Made by a program: the position numbers and the translations under genes
Source: Motiliproteus sp963974645
GTDB lineage: Bacteria; Pseudomonadota; Gammaproteobacteria; Pseudomonadales; Balneatricaceae
Reading direction: 5' to 3'
Assembly: GCA_963974645.1 (NCBI GenBank)
Contig: CAXBEA010000159.1
Location: 1 to 5,891, forward strand
DNA length: 5,891 nucleotides
Notes under the pieces: model-generated
What the model was told of the DNA's origin: nothing
The model's database searches: none
Seen by the model: the letters and a program-made list of their open reading frames with translations, nothing else
Part shown: piece after piece, positions 1 to 5,313 of the stretch
How the letters are laid out: each line of letters begins with the position of its first letter
Numbering within the stretch: the first letter of the stretch is position 1

Positions 1-1165
1 GATCACTGGGAGCGATCTTGTCAAAGAGTCGTGCTTCTAGGGTACCTTTGAACTGGTTGCCTAGGCGCCTGCTCGCTTCGATGAACCCCATTCTGGCGTG
101 GTTGTCCCTGTCGTAGATCATGCCTAATAATAGCTCTGTCGATTGAAAGTCGTTGAGCGTTAGCCGCAGGCCCAGAAAGAGGTCATCCTGAAATGGGTTG
201 CTTGCCAGCAGATTGCGGTCGTCGTAGAGATATTCGGTTAAGACTCCCAGATCCAGATTGCTATCGAAGAGCCCTATGAAGGTGTATTCAAATCCAGCCA
301 CGGCGGCATTGTAGCTGCTAGGATCCAGTCCGCTGTTGTGAATCGCCTCCAGTTTCCATAACCAATCGCCCAGTGCGCTGGTCAGCTCCAGCCCGGATTG
401 GTTGATAAGTTCGTATCTTGGAATCAGTGCTGTGGCGGTAGAATTAAGGGTCAGCTTAGGTTCGCGGCTGGTGCCGCTAAAATGAGACAGGGCAATGTCG
501 ATACTGTCCAGTGAGTAGCTCAGGCGAATCGCAACATCCTGATGGTATTCCTCGTTGCTTGAGCTGTATTGGGGGTTGTCGGGATCGATAGGGAGTGCCA
601 GCACTGCCCGTGGCCGACCCTGGACCCCCGCAAAGGCACGTTCCCTGAAGTAAGGAAGCCAGAATAGGCTGACCTCTCCCTGATCCAGTAGATAGGAAAA
701 GTGGACCATCGGCTGTCCAAGCTTGTCCTCTCCATCGGTCCCCTCTAGGGTGTCGGTCTGGTTGATAATATCGACCAGATGCTGCGATTCGGTACTGCCC
801 CAAAAGACTTTGCTGATGCCTGTGCGTAGCTGCCAGCCCTCACCGACGTGGAGCCAGTTAAGTTCGCGCAGATCGATGTGGCTGCGCTCCTTGTCGTGTT
901 GATCAAAACGTGCAAAAGGAGTAATCGTTAGAGAGTCGTTTTGATCATTCCAGCTGCGATAAAACTCCAAGGTAGCGGCAATCGAGCTGGTGTTGTTGTG
1001 CTGCCTGCTGTCGATGGGGTCGCTGAAAAAGCTACGATGCTCAAGATCTACCGAGCCGCTTATTTGGTTCATATCTGCTGCGAAAGCGGGCGTGCCGAGC
1101 ATAAGCGCCGCGGATGCGTTGGCGGTAAATAGCGTCCTTGCTATATACCGGGTTATTGATGCCAT
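1..1165 (-). CDS. Outer-membrane beta-barrel protein, third gene of the RND/LolA-like operon (C-terminus beyond window)
   Basis: An open frame of 388 codons runs from an ATG at 1165 to the window edge with no stop, so the N-terminus is complete and the C-terminus is missing. Residues 1-29 form a Sec signal peptide: Arg6 and Arg10, a hydrophobic stretch and a likely cleavage at AFA|AD. The mature part alternates polar and hydrophobic or aromatic residues in many short strands (for example about 35-46, 62-71, 78-87, 111-120, 209-218, 222-231, 257-275, 288-295, 304-313, 328-351), as in outer-membrane beta-barrels. The most family-like stretch is about 98-172, containing RELNWLH, GISKVFWGSTESQHLVD, INQTD, EDKLGQP and LPYFRER. 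I do not recognise a named porin family; resemblance to DUF1302-like partners of RND operons is only a guess. The start is supported by AGGA at 1176-1173, 7 bases upstream. Position after the LolA-like gene suggests it is the outer-membrane end of the same system (inference). Confidence 0.82.
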   Translation of the reverse strand, partial: MASITRYIARTLFTANASAALMLGTPAFAADMNQISGSVDLEHRSFFSDPIDSRQHNNTSSIAATLEFYRSWNDQNDSLTITPFARFDQHDKERSHIDLRELNWLHVGEGWQLRTGISKVFWGSTESQHLVDIINQTDTLEGTDGEDKLGQPMVHFSYLLDQGEVSLFWLPYFRERAFAGVQGRPRAVLALPIDPDNPQYSSSNEEYHQDVAIRLSYSLDSIDIALSHFSGTSREPKLTLNSTATALIPRYELINQSGLELTSALGDWLWKLEAIHNSGLDPSSYNAAVAGFEYTFIGLFDSNLDLGVLTEYLYDDRNLLASNPFQDDLFLGLRLTLNDFQSTELLLGMIYDRDNHARMGFIEASRRLGNQFKGTLEARLFDKIAPSD

Positions 1166-1197
1166 GCTGATATCCTGCAGAGTGAAGTGGATCCGGG

Positions 1198-2004
1198 CTA
1201 CTTGGCGCGTGCGAGGCTGTTTTTATTAAAGTCGGCGTCGGTTAAGCCAGTCTTGAAACGGATCTCACTGATGCTCAGGAGGGTGCTTTTACCGGTTTGC
1301 AGATTGACCATATGGAGTTGATGGGGGCGCCAGTATTTATCCTGATAGAGGTTGTAGTCGCTGAAAACCAGGGTCTTGAGTGGGGCGTCTTTGCGATCAA
1401 AATAATCGATTTTACGTACCTGATAATCCTGCTTGTCGAACCAGCTGACGAGGCGGGTATAGCCTGAGTTTTCATCGTTAGGATAGCTTTCTACAACGAA
1501 GCAGTCGAGGCCATCAAGCACCTCATCGCGTAAATAACGGTAGTTATACTTGGCAACTTCAAAGGAAGCCATGTCCTCGTAAGCGAATTCACTGCCCATA
1601 AAGGGGCCGGACTTATTGCGCGAGGAGATCCGTTTGACCCGTTTCAGCGCGGGCAGATAGATCCATTGATCGTCTGGCTCTAGTGCGTGAGAGAAGGTCA
1701 GAAACGCCGTGCCTTGAACATCGCGGGGCTGATCGAAAATACTCAGCCCTTTGTCGCCATCGCCATCGACCTCGAGGGTCTTGCTACGGAGCAAGCGCTC
1801 GCTGGTATCGCCATGGGCATTACGCAGCTCCATCTTCATCTGTGACTCCACATCGCCCCAGCCCAGGTTACGGCGGTCAGCTTCGGTGACTATCTCCAAC
1901 CCTCTGGCGCTGGGATCTGTCGCCGTTGCGGCAAAACTGTTGCCCAGAGGCAGGCAAAAAAGCAGCGAGGCAATACTTAGTGGGCGTAGCAAACGAGGTA
2001 GCAT
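1198..2004 (-). CDS. Outer membrane lipoprotein-sorting (LolA-like) periplasmic protein
   Basis: A 268-residue protein with a Sec signal peptide at 1-25 (Arg4 and Arg7, leucine-rich core, cleavage near SFA|A). Cys17 lies inside the hydrophobic core but is preceded by Phe, so it is not a good lipobox and the mature protein should be soluble in the periplasm. The mature sequence fits the family annotated as outer membrane lipoprotein-sorting protein (PF17131), which shares the LolA/LolB fold: a half-open beta-barrel that holds a lipid or acyl chain. Recognisable blocks are DQWIYLPALKRVKRI (112-126), GPFMGSEFAYEDM (133-145), VSWFDKQDYQVRKIDYFD (186-203), KYWRP (223-227) and the C-terminal DADFNKNSL (256-264). 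Length is normal for the family. It begins one base after the stop of the RND gene and is probably translationally coupled to it. The likely role is a periplasmic shuttle between transporter and outer membrane. It should not be equated with LolA itself, because the cargo is unknown. Confidence 0.9.
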   Translation of the reverse strand: MLPRLLRPLSIASLLFCLPLGNSFAATATDPSARGLEIVTEADRRNLGWGDVESQMKMELRNAHGDTSERLLRSKTLEVDGDGDKGLSIFDQPRDVQGTAFLTFSHALEPDDQWIYLPALKRVKRISSRNKSGPFMGSEFAYEDMASFEVAKYNYRYLRDEVLDGLDCFVVESYPNDENSGYTRLVSWFDKQDYQVRKIDYFDRKDAPLKTLVFSDYNLYQDKYWRPHQLHMVNLQTGKSTLLSISEIRFKTGLTDADFNKNSLARAK

Positions 2005-2005
2005 G

Positions 2006-4354
2006 TTAAATCTCCTTGGTGGTAGCTAACGCGACCGGAACGGGTGTCGATTTGTAGTCGTTGGCTGCGGCAGGCGCTTCATCGCTATCAAACAGCATAA
2101 TCAGAATGGGCAGCAGGATAAAGTCGACGATCAGAGCAATGATAATGGTGATGGCGGTGAGCAGCCCCATATCCGAGTTAATCTTGAAACTAGACAACGA
2201 CAGAATCATAAAGCCGACAGAGAGGACAAGGGTGGTGATCCAGAGCGCTTTGCCCACGCTGTGGAAGGCGTAAACAATCGCTTTGCGGGTTCCTTCATTG
2301 CGCTGACGGCGTGCGTAGATATATTTACTGAGAAAGTGCACCGTATCATCGACAACGATTCCCAGGGTCATGGCGGTGACGACAGACAGGGCTAAACCGA
2401 CCTCAGAAACCCAGAACCCCCAAATACCAAAGGCGATGCCTGCCGGTATCAGGTTGGGTGCCAGGCTGAGGATTCCGAGTTTCAAAGAGCGCAATGCTAC
2501 ACCCAGTAAGGCCGAAATCAGCACCAGTGCGGTCAGTGTCCCGATTAGCATGCTCTTGATATTGCGCTTGCCGATATGCGAGAACATCAGCGGAGGACTG
2601 GCGATGAAAGCTGTCACTGTCGGGATGTTGCTCTCCATCCAGGTGTAGGCGCGTTGCTCCAAGTCCAGCATCTGGTTGCTGCTCAGGTTATGGTAACTGG
2701 CAACGATGCGGATGGCAGACTTATCGACGTTGATCTGATTGTTTAGATCCAGACCGTAAGGAAGCGACATCTCGTACAGCAGCAAGTATTGAGCAGCCAG
2801 TTCGCGTGATTCAGGGAGTCTGTAGTAGCTGGGATCATCGCCATGCATGTTACGATTAAGACGCTTCATGGTGTCTGTGAGGCTGTTAACGTGAACCGTC
2901 TCGGGTTGTTGCAGCAGCCATTGGACCAGTTGGTCTGTAGCTTTCAGGAACTCGGGTTCACTGATCCCCCCCTCTCCTTGGGCATTCAACTCGAACTCCA
3001 TCATCGCCATCCCTGTCAGGTGCTCGTTGCTGAAGTCAGTAGCCACTCGAAAGGGGATGCTGTGGTCAAAATATTCGACAAAGTTATCATTGAGTTCGTT
3101 GCGCGGGATCTGGCTAAACGTTGCCAGAATGACCGCGAGTGAGCCCCAGAGCAGCTTGCGCCGATGGGTGATCACCAGCGTTGCAATTCGGTCCATCAGC
3201 GTGTGGCTGCTTTGAGTTTGCGGCGGCATTTTGAGGGGAATAATCGCCAGAAGTGCCGGAAACAGGGTCAAAGAGAGTACGCAGGCTAGCGTGACCCCCA
3301 TGGCAACAATGTTTCCCAAATCAGCGAAGGGTGGAGAGTCGCTGAAATTCATGCTCAGAAAGCCTATAGCCGTGGTCGCGCTGGTCAGTATGACCGGCTG
3401 GGTATTGATCCGCAGGCTGGTGATCAGCGCCTTTTTACGCTCCACGCCTGAGCGCATCTCGTGGTAGAAGGTACTCAGAATGTGGACGCAATCGGCGACC
3501 GCCAGGGTCAAAATAATGATCGGTGCGGAGGCCGAAGGTGCGGTGAGATAGAGGCCGCTCCAGCCCGCCAGTCCCATAGCACCGGCGATGCTGGTTACGA
3601 TGATCACCAGTGTAGCTAGCAGCCCACCAATAGTGCGGACGAGTACGCCGATCAACACCATGACAGCCAGAAACATCAATGGCACCAGTGTTTTACTGTC
3701 ATTGAGCGAGGCTTCTGAAAAGCTGTTGTTCATCATCACCATGCCGGTCAGATAGACGTCCATATCCGGGTAGCGCTGTAACAGTTGATCACGGATGTTG
3801 CGAACCTCGGCAACGACCTCCGGGGTCTCCTCGACCAGGTTGATGCCTGGGAAATGGATACTGACGTTAACTGCAGCGACTCGCCCATCGGTAGAGACTA
3901 AGCGGTGAACCAGCAGCGGTTCGCTAAGTGCGACCTGCTTGATGCGGGCAATATCAGCGTCCGTTACCGAAGTAGCATCAAGCACCAGGTCCTCGACGAT
4001 CAGGTCATCCTCTTCGGCAAAGGTGTGCTGATAATTGGTAATTGAGTCGACTCGGGTGGAGTAGGGGAGCTGCCAGCTCTGCTGGGTCAACCAGGTCAGT
4101 GCTTGCAAGGTTTCAGGGGTAAAAACATCGCCACTCTTGGGCACCAAAATAAACAATACATTGTCGCTTTTAGCGAAGGTTTTCTGCATCCGCTCAAAGG
4201 TTTGCAGTTGCGGGTTGTCTTTACCAAAAAACACCCGGTAGTCACTTTTGAAGACCAGCCTCTGGGCGCCATAGGTCGCTACAGCCACCAGGGCTAGCAG
4301 CAGTACTGCAATGAGGTAGCGATGACGGATCAGGCTTCGGTAAAACGCATCCAT
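2006..4354 (-). CDS. RND-superfamily transporter, MMPL type (inner membrane)
   Basis: This 782-residue protein has the duplicated RND layout: helix 1 at 13-31, a large periplasmic domain at about 32-220, helices 2-6 at about 222-374, helix 7 at 401-416, a second periplasmic domain at about 417-600, and helices 8-12 at about 601-756. After helix 1 comes the conserved stretch DYRVFFGKDNPQL (38-50). Helix 4 carries ADCVHIL (Asp288, His291) and helix 10 carries GIVVDDTVHF (Asp669, Asp670, His673), matching the intramembrane acidic sites that carry the proton relay in RND pumps. The size, about 780 rather than 1,030 residues, and the motifs place it in the MMPL/sterol-sensing-like branch that moves lipids and other hydrophobic molecules, not the AcrB drug-efflux branch. 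ATG at 4354 is preceded by AGGA (4365-4362) with 7-base spacing. It is the first gene of the operon; the 26-residue C-terminal tail after helix 12 is cytoplasmic and poorly conserved in appearance. Substrate and direction of transport cannot be read from the sequence. Confidence 0.93.
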   Translation of the reverse strand: MDAFYRSLIRHRYLIAVLLLALVAVATYGAQRLVFKSDYRVFFGKDNPQLQTFERMQKTFAKSDNVLFILVPKSGDVFTPETLQALTWLTQQSWQLPYSTRVDSITNYQHTFAEEDDLIVEDLVLDATSVTDADIARIKQVALSEPLLVHRLVSTDGRVAAVNVSIHFPGINLVEETPEVVAEVRNIRDQLLQRYPDMDVYLTGMVMMNNSFSEASLNDSKTLVPLMFLAVMVLIGVLVRTIGGLLATLVIIVTSIAGAMGLAGWSGLYLTAPSASAPIIILTLAVADCVHILSTFYHEMRSGVERKKALITSLRINTQPVILTSATTAIGFLSMNFSDSPPFADLGNIVAMGVTLACVLSLTLFPALLAIIPLKMPPQTQSSHTLMDRIATLVITHRRKLLWGSLAVILATFSQIPRNELNDNFVEYFDHSIPFRVATDFSNEHLTGMAMMEFELNAQGEGGISEPEFLKATDQLVQWLLQQPETVHVNSLTDTMKRLNRNMHGDDPSYYRLPESRELAAQYLLLYEMSLPYGLDLNNQINVDKSAIRIVASYHNLSSNQMLDLEQRAYTWMESNIPTVTAFIASPPLMFSHIGKRNIKSMLIGTLTALVLISALLGVALRSLKLGILSLAPNLIPAGIAFGIWGFWVSEVGLALSVVTAMTLGIVVDDTVHFLSKYIYARRQRNEGTRKAIVYAFHSVGKALWITTLVLSVGFMILSLSSFKINSDMGLLTAITIIIALIVDFILLPILIMLFDSDEAPAAANDYKSTPVPVALATTKEI
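2012..2017 (-). promoter_or_regulatory. Ribosome binding site of the LolA-like gene, inside the end of the RND gene
   Basis: AAGGAG on the minus strand lies 7 bases before the ATG at 2004 and within the last codons of the RND gene. The RND stop (TAA, 2008-2006) and the next ATG are separated by a single base, so a terminating ribosome can restart here. It is the strongest Shine-Dalgarno sequence of the three operon genes, and it fixes the start of the LolA-like protein. Confidence 0.8.
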
Positions 4355-4424
4355 GGTGATTTCCTGAAATGGCGTGTTGGGGTTAAGTGATACTCAGGGT
4401 AGAAAATGCACCGTATAAGCGATG

Positions 4425-4466
4425 CTGTAGATACTTTCATCAGGCTGTATTATAAAACATCTACAG
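4425..4466. repeat. Perfect 8-bp inverted repeat flanking the operon -10 box
   Basis: CTGTAGAT at 4425-4432 and ATCTACAG at 4459-4466 are exact reverse complements separated by 26 bases. On the minus strand one arm sits 4 bases upstream of TATAAT and the other at about +10 to +17. The arm centres are 34 bp apart, close to three helical turns, so two protein-bound half sites could lie on one face of the DNA. No regulator gene is in the window. As RNA only the downstream arm would be transcribed, so this is a DNA-level candidate rather than a hairpin. Confidence 0.5.
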
Positions 4467-4480
4467 TGACTGCTGATCAA
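4449..4480 (-). promoter_or_regulatory. Probable sigma70-type promoter of the RND/LolA-like/beta-barrel operon
   Basis: A perfect TATAAT lies on the minus strand at 4454-4449, placing a start of transcription near 4442, about 88 bases before the RND start codon. At the usual spacing there is no good -35 element: 16 bp gives TCAGCA and 17 bp gives ATCAGC. The best hexamer, TTGATC at 4480-4475, is 20 bp away, which is too far for a strong unaided promoter, and there is no TG extension before the -10. This could mean an activator is needed, or that the true promoter is elsewhere. Confidence 0.45.
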
Positions 4481-4518
4481 TGTGAAAACCATTCAGATAC
4501 ACTGGCATATTCGGTCAT

Positions 4519-4539
4519 GTTAAGGAAACGTATCTTAAC
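4519..4539. repeat. Short inverted repeat GTTAAG-N9-CTTAAC
   Basis: GTTAAG at 4519-4524 is matched by CTTAAC at 4534-4539. AACGTA also occurs twice in the same place, at 4527 and 4537, exactly 10 bp apart. It lies about 65 bp upstream of the operon -10 box, a position suited to an activator site, but six-base arms in AT-rich DNA may be chance. Confidence 0.3.
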
Positions 4540-4554
4540 GTAATCCAGGCAGGG

Positions 4555-4585
4555 CTGAATAACCTATTTCAGATGCCACCGGCAT
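4555..4585. repeat. Two adjacent small hairpins
   Basis: CTGAA-N8-TTCAG (4555-4572) is followed at once by ATGCC-ACC-GGCAT (4573-4585), each with a perfect 5-bp stem. Neither is followed by a T-run on either strand, so these are not standard intrinsic terminators. They lie downstream of the DUF3135 gene and could mark the 3' end of its transcript, but the stems are short. Confidence 0.28.
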
Positions 4586-4635
4586 GCAGGCTGGATTCAA
4601 CGAAAAAGACCGAAAAGAATTTTTGGCTAGTGAAA

Positions 4636-4689
4636 TCTGATCGCTAAACAGAACCTCATATGATAGCCCCGATTAATCAGAGTAGCGAT
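4636..4689. repeat. Two overlapping inverted repeats downstream of the DUF3135 gene
   Basis: ATCGCTA at 4640-4646 pairs with TAGCGAT at 4683-4689, and TCTGAT at 4636-4641 pairs with ATCAGA at 4676-4681. The two pairings share bases and exclude each other, so a transcript of this region could adopt alternative stems. On the minus strand this lies about 70-125 bases after the DUF3135 stop codon, in its presumed 3' untranslated region. Loops are long (34-36 bases), so stability is uncertain. Confidence 0.3.
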
Positions 4690-4759
4690 TTTGGGGGGTG
4701 ACGTGCAGGGTGAACGCGGGTGCAGACACGATCTTTTAGTCGGGAATTTAGGGATATTC

Positions 4760-5137
4760 TCAATGAAGGGATCCCTGGCGCTGTTGCAGCCGATCTTTCC
4801 ATTCGACAAAATTAATGATCTTTGCGCTTTTTGACGTCTGGCTAGACGATGAATCGGTTGTTCGTTGAGATACAGAGTTAAACTCAATCCATTTGGATGA
4901 TAGCTGGTAGAGGCTGTCATGCATCATGCCTGAGACCTTGATCAAGCCGGCCATAGGGCTCTTGGCTCTTCGGATCTCCCATTCAACGCGATTTTGAACC
5001 GCAGCAAGTCGCTGATGGTGAGTGCAGGGAGTCGTTGCGATAAACTGCTGGCAAGCCATTTGGCGAAACTTCTCAAGAGCTTCAGGGTCACGCTGAGCAA
5101 GCTCAATAAGCGTTTCAAATTTGGGTATATCTCCCAT
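4760..5137 (-). CDS. DUF3135 domain-containing protein
   Basis: A 125-residue protein that fits DUF3135, a small family of unknown function known mainly from Gammaproteobacteria. The domain covers about 5-82. Its typical order is visible: an N-terminal helix FETLIELAQRDPEALEKFRQ (7-26), a central RLAAVQNRVEWEIRRAKSPM (43-62), then GLIKVSGMMHDSLYQL (64-79). It has no signal peptide and no membrane segment, and is predicted helical, so it is probably cytoplasmic. The tail from about 83 is rich in Ser, Thr and Lys, includes a run of four serines, and looks disordered. ATG at 5137 is preceded on the minus strand by AAGGGGTGA ending three bases before the start codon, a near match to the anti-Shine-Dalgarno complement. 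It is transcribed divergently from the glycosyltransferase gene and separated by 405 bases from the next minus-strand gene, so it is probably monocistronic. No function is assigned. Confidence 0.88.
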   Translation of the reverse strand: MGDIPKFETLIELAQRDPEALEKFRQMACQQFIATTPCTHHQRLAAVQNRVEWEIRRAKSPMAGLIKVSGMMHDSLYQLSSKWIEFNSVSQRTTDSSSSQTSKSAKIINFVEWKDRLQQRQGSLH

Positions 5138-5166
5138 GGGTCACCCCTTTTTGATTGAGGTTAATG

Positions 5167-5195
5167 ATCATAAATTCCTTCAGGTTCGCTGTCTG
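5167..5195 (-). promoter_or_regulatory. Probable sigma70 promoter of the DUF3135 gene
   Basis: On the minus strand CAGACA (5195-5190) and TATGAT (5172-5167) are separated by exactly 17 bp, matching the consensus hexamers at 4 of 6 and 5 of 6 positions. Transcription would start near 5160 and give a leader of about 23 bases. The -10 box overlaps the palindrome ATGATCAT (5164-5171), which extends to an imperfect 14-bp dyad at 5161-5174 and could be an operator or chance. Confidence 0.45.
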
Positions 5196-5196
5196 C

Positions 5197-5224
5197 TTAT
5201 GGAATTTTCTATCGGTTTATGGAA
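5197..5224. repeat. Direct repeat TTATGGAA, 20 bp apart
   Basis: TTATGGAA occurs at 5197-5204 and 5217-5224. The start-to-start distance is 20 bp, about two helical turns, so both copies face the same side of the DNA. The pair sits just upstream of the DUF3135 -35 box and about 90 bp upstream of the glycosyltransferase start, in the divergent promoter region. Confidence 0.35.
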
Positions 5225-5300
5225 AGTGTAGCTGTGAATGGAGCGTCAGGAAGAGAAATGATTAAGCACAAAAAACACGCGTCGATACTGGGTTTTGTTC

Positions 5301-5304
5301 AGGA
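5301..5304 (+). promoter_or_regulatory. Ribosome binding site supporting the GTG start of the glycosyltransferase
   Basis: AGGA lies 9 bases before the GTG at 5314. Reading upstream in the same frame there is no ATG before the stop TAA at 5263-5265, and the translation from GTG begins exactly with the family's usual N-terminal strand, so GTG is very likely the true start. Confidence 0.55.
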
Positions 5305-5313
5305 CTTAAGTCA

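Larger units (their letters stand above)
4355..4759. other. 405-base intergenic region with operon promoter and short inverted repeats
   Basis: No convincing gene is seen here in either direction. A small minus-strand frame ending near 4627 overlaps the DUF3135 gene out of frame and has no family resemblance, so it is treated as chance. The part nearest the RND gene (4355-4480) holds the probable promoter and a candidate operator, giving a leader of about 88 bases. The middle and right part holds several small inverted repeats (4519-4539, 4555-4585, 4636-4689). None is a GC-rich stem followed by a clear T-run on the minus strand, so no confident intrinsic terminator for the DUF3135 gene is called. 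Confidence 0.6.

Noticed and set aside
477..803. 108-residue minus-strand open frame
   Set aside because: It lies inside the beta-barrel gene in another frame, has no family resemblance and biased composition, whereas the barrel frame is open for 388 codons with a signal peptide.
1198..2004. Lipoprotein signal (lipobox) at Cys17
   Set aside because: The residue before the cysteine is Phe, the cysteine is within the hydrophobic core, and a good signal peptidase I site follows at 23-25.
2006..4354. AcrB-type multidrug efflux pump as the identity of the RND protein
   Set aside because: At 782 residues it is about 250 too short, and neither a membrane-fusion protein nor a TolC-type gene is in the operon. 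The motifs fit the MMPL branch.
4573..4585. Intrinsic terminator at the ATGCC-GGCAT hairpin
   Set aside because: The stem is only 5 bp and no T-run follows on either strand.
4627..4920. 97-residue minus-strand open frame starting within the DUF3135 gene
   Set aside because: It overlaps the 3' half of a recognisable DUF3135 domain out of frame and has no recognisable domain; its extension past 4760 is likely chance.
5161..5174. FNR-type site in the divergent promoter region
   Set aside because: A TTGAT half is present nearby, but the spacing to an ATCAA-like half is wrong; only a short ATGATCAT palindrome remains.
5261..5289. Plus-strand promoter for the glycosyltransferase with GATACT as -10
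   Set aside because: The hexamer at 17-bp spacing (ATTAAG) matches the -35 consensus at only 2 of 6 positions; no confident plus-strand promoter could be placed.
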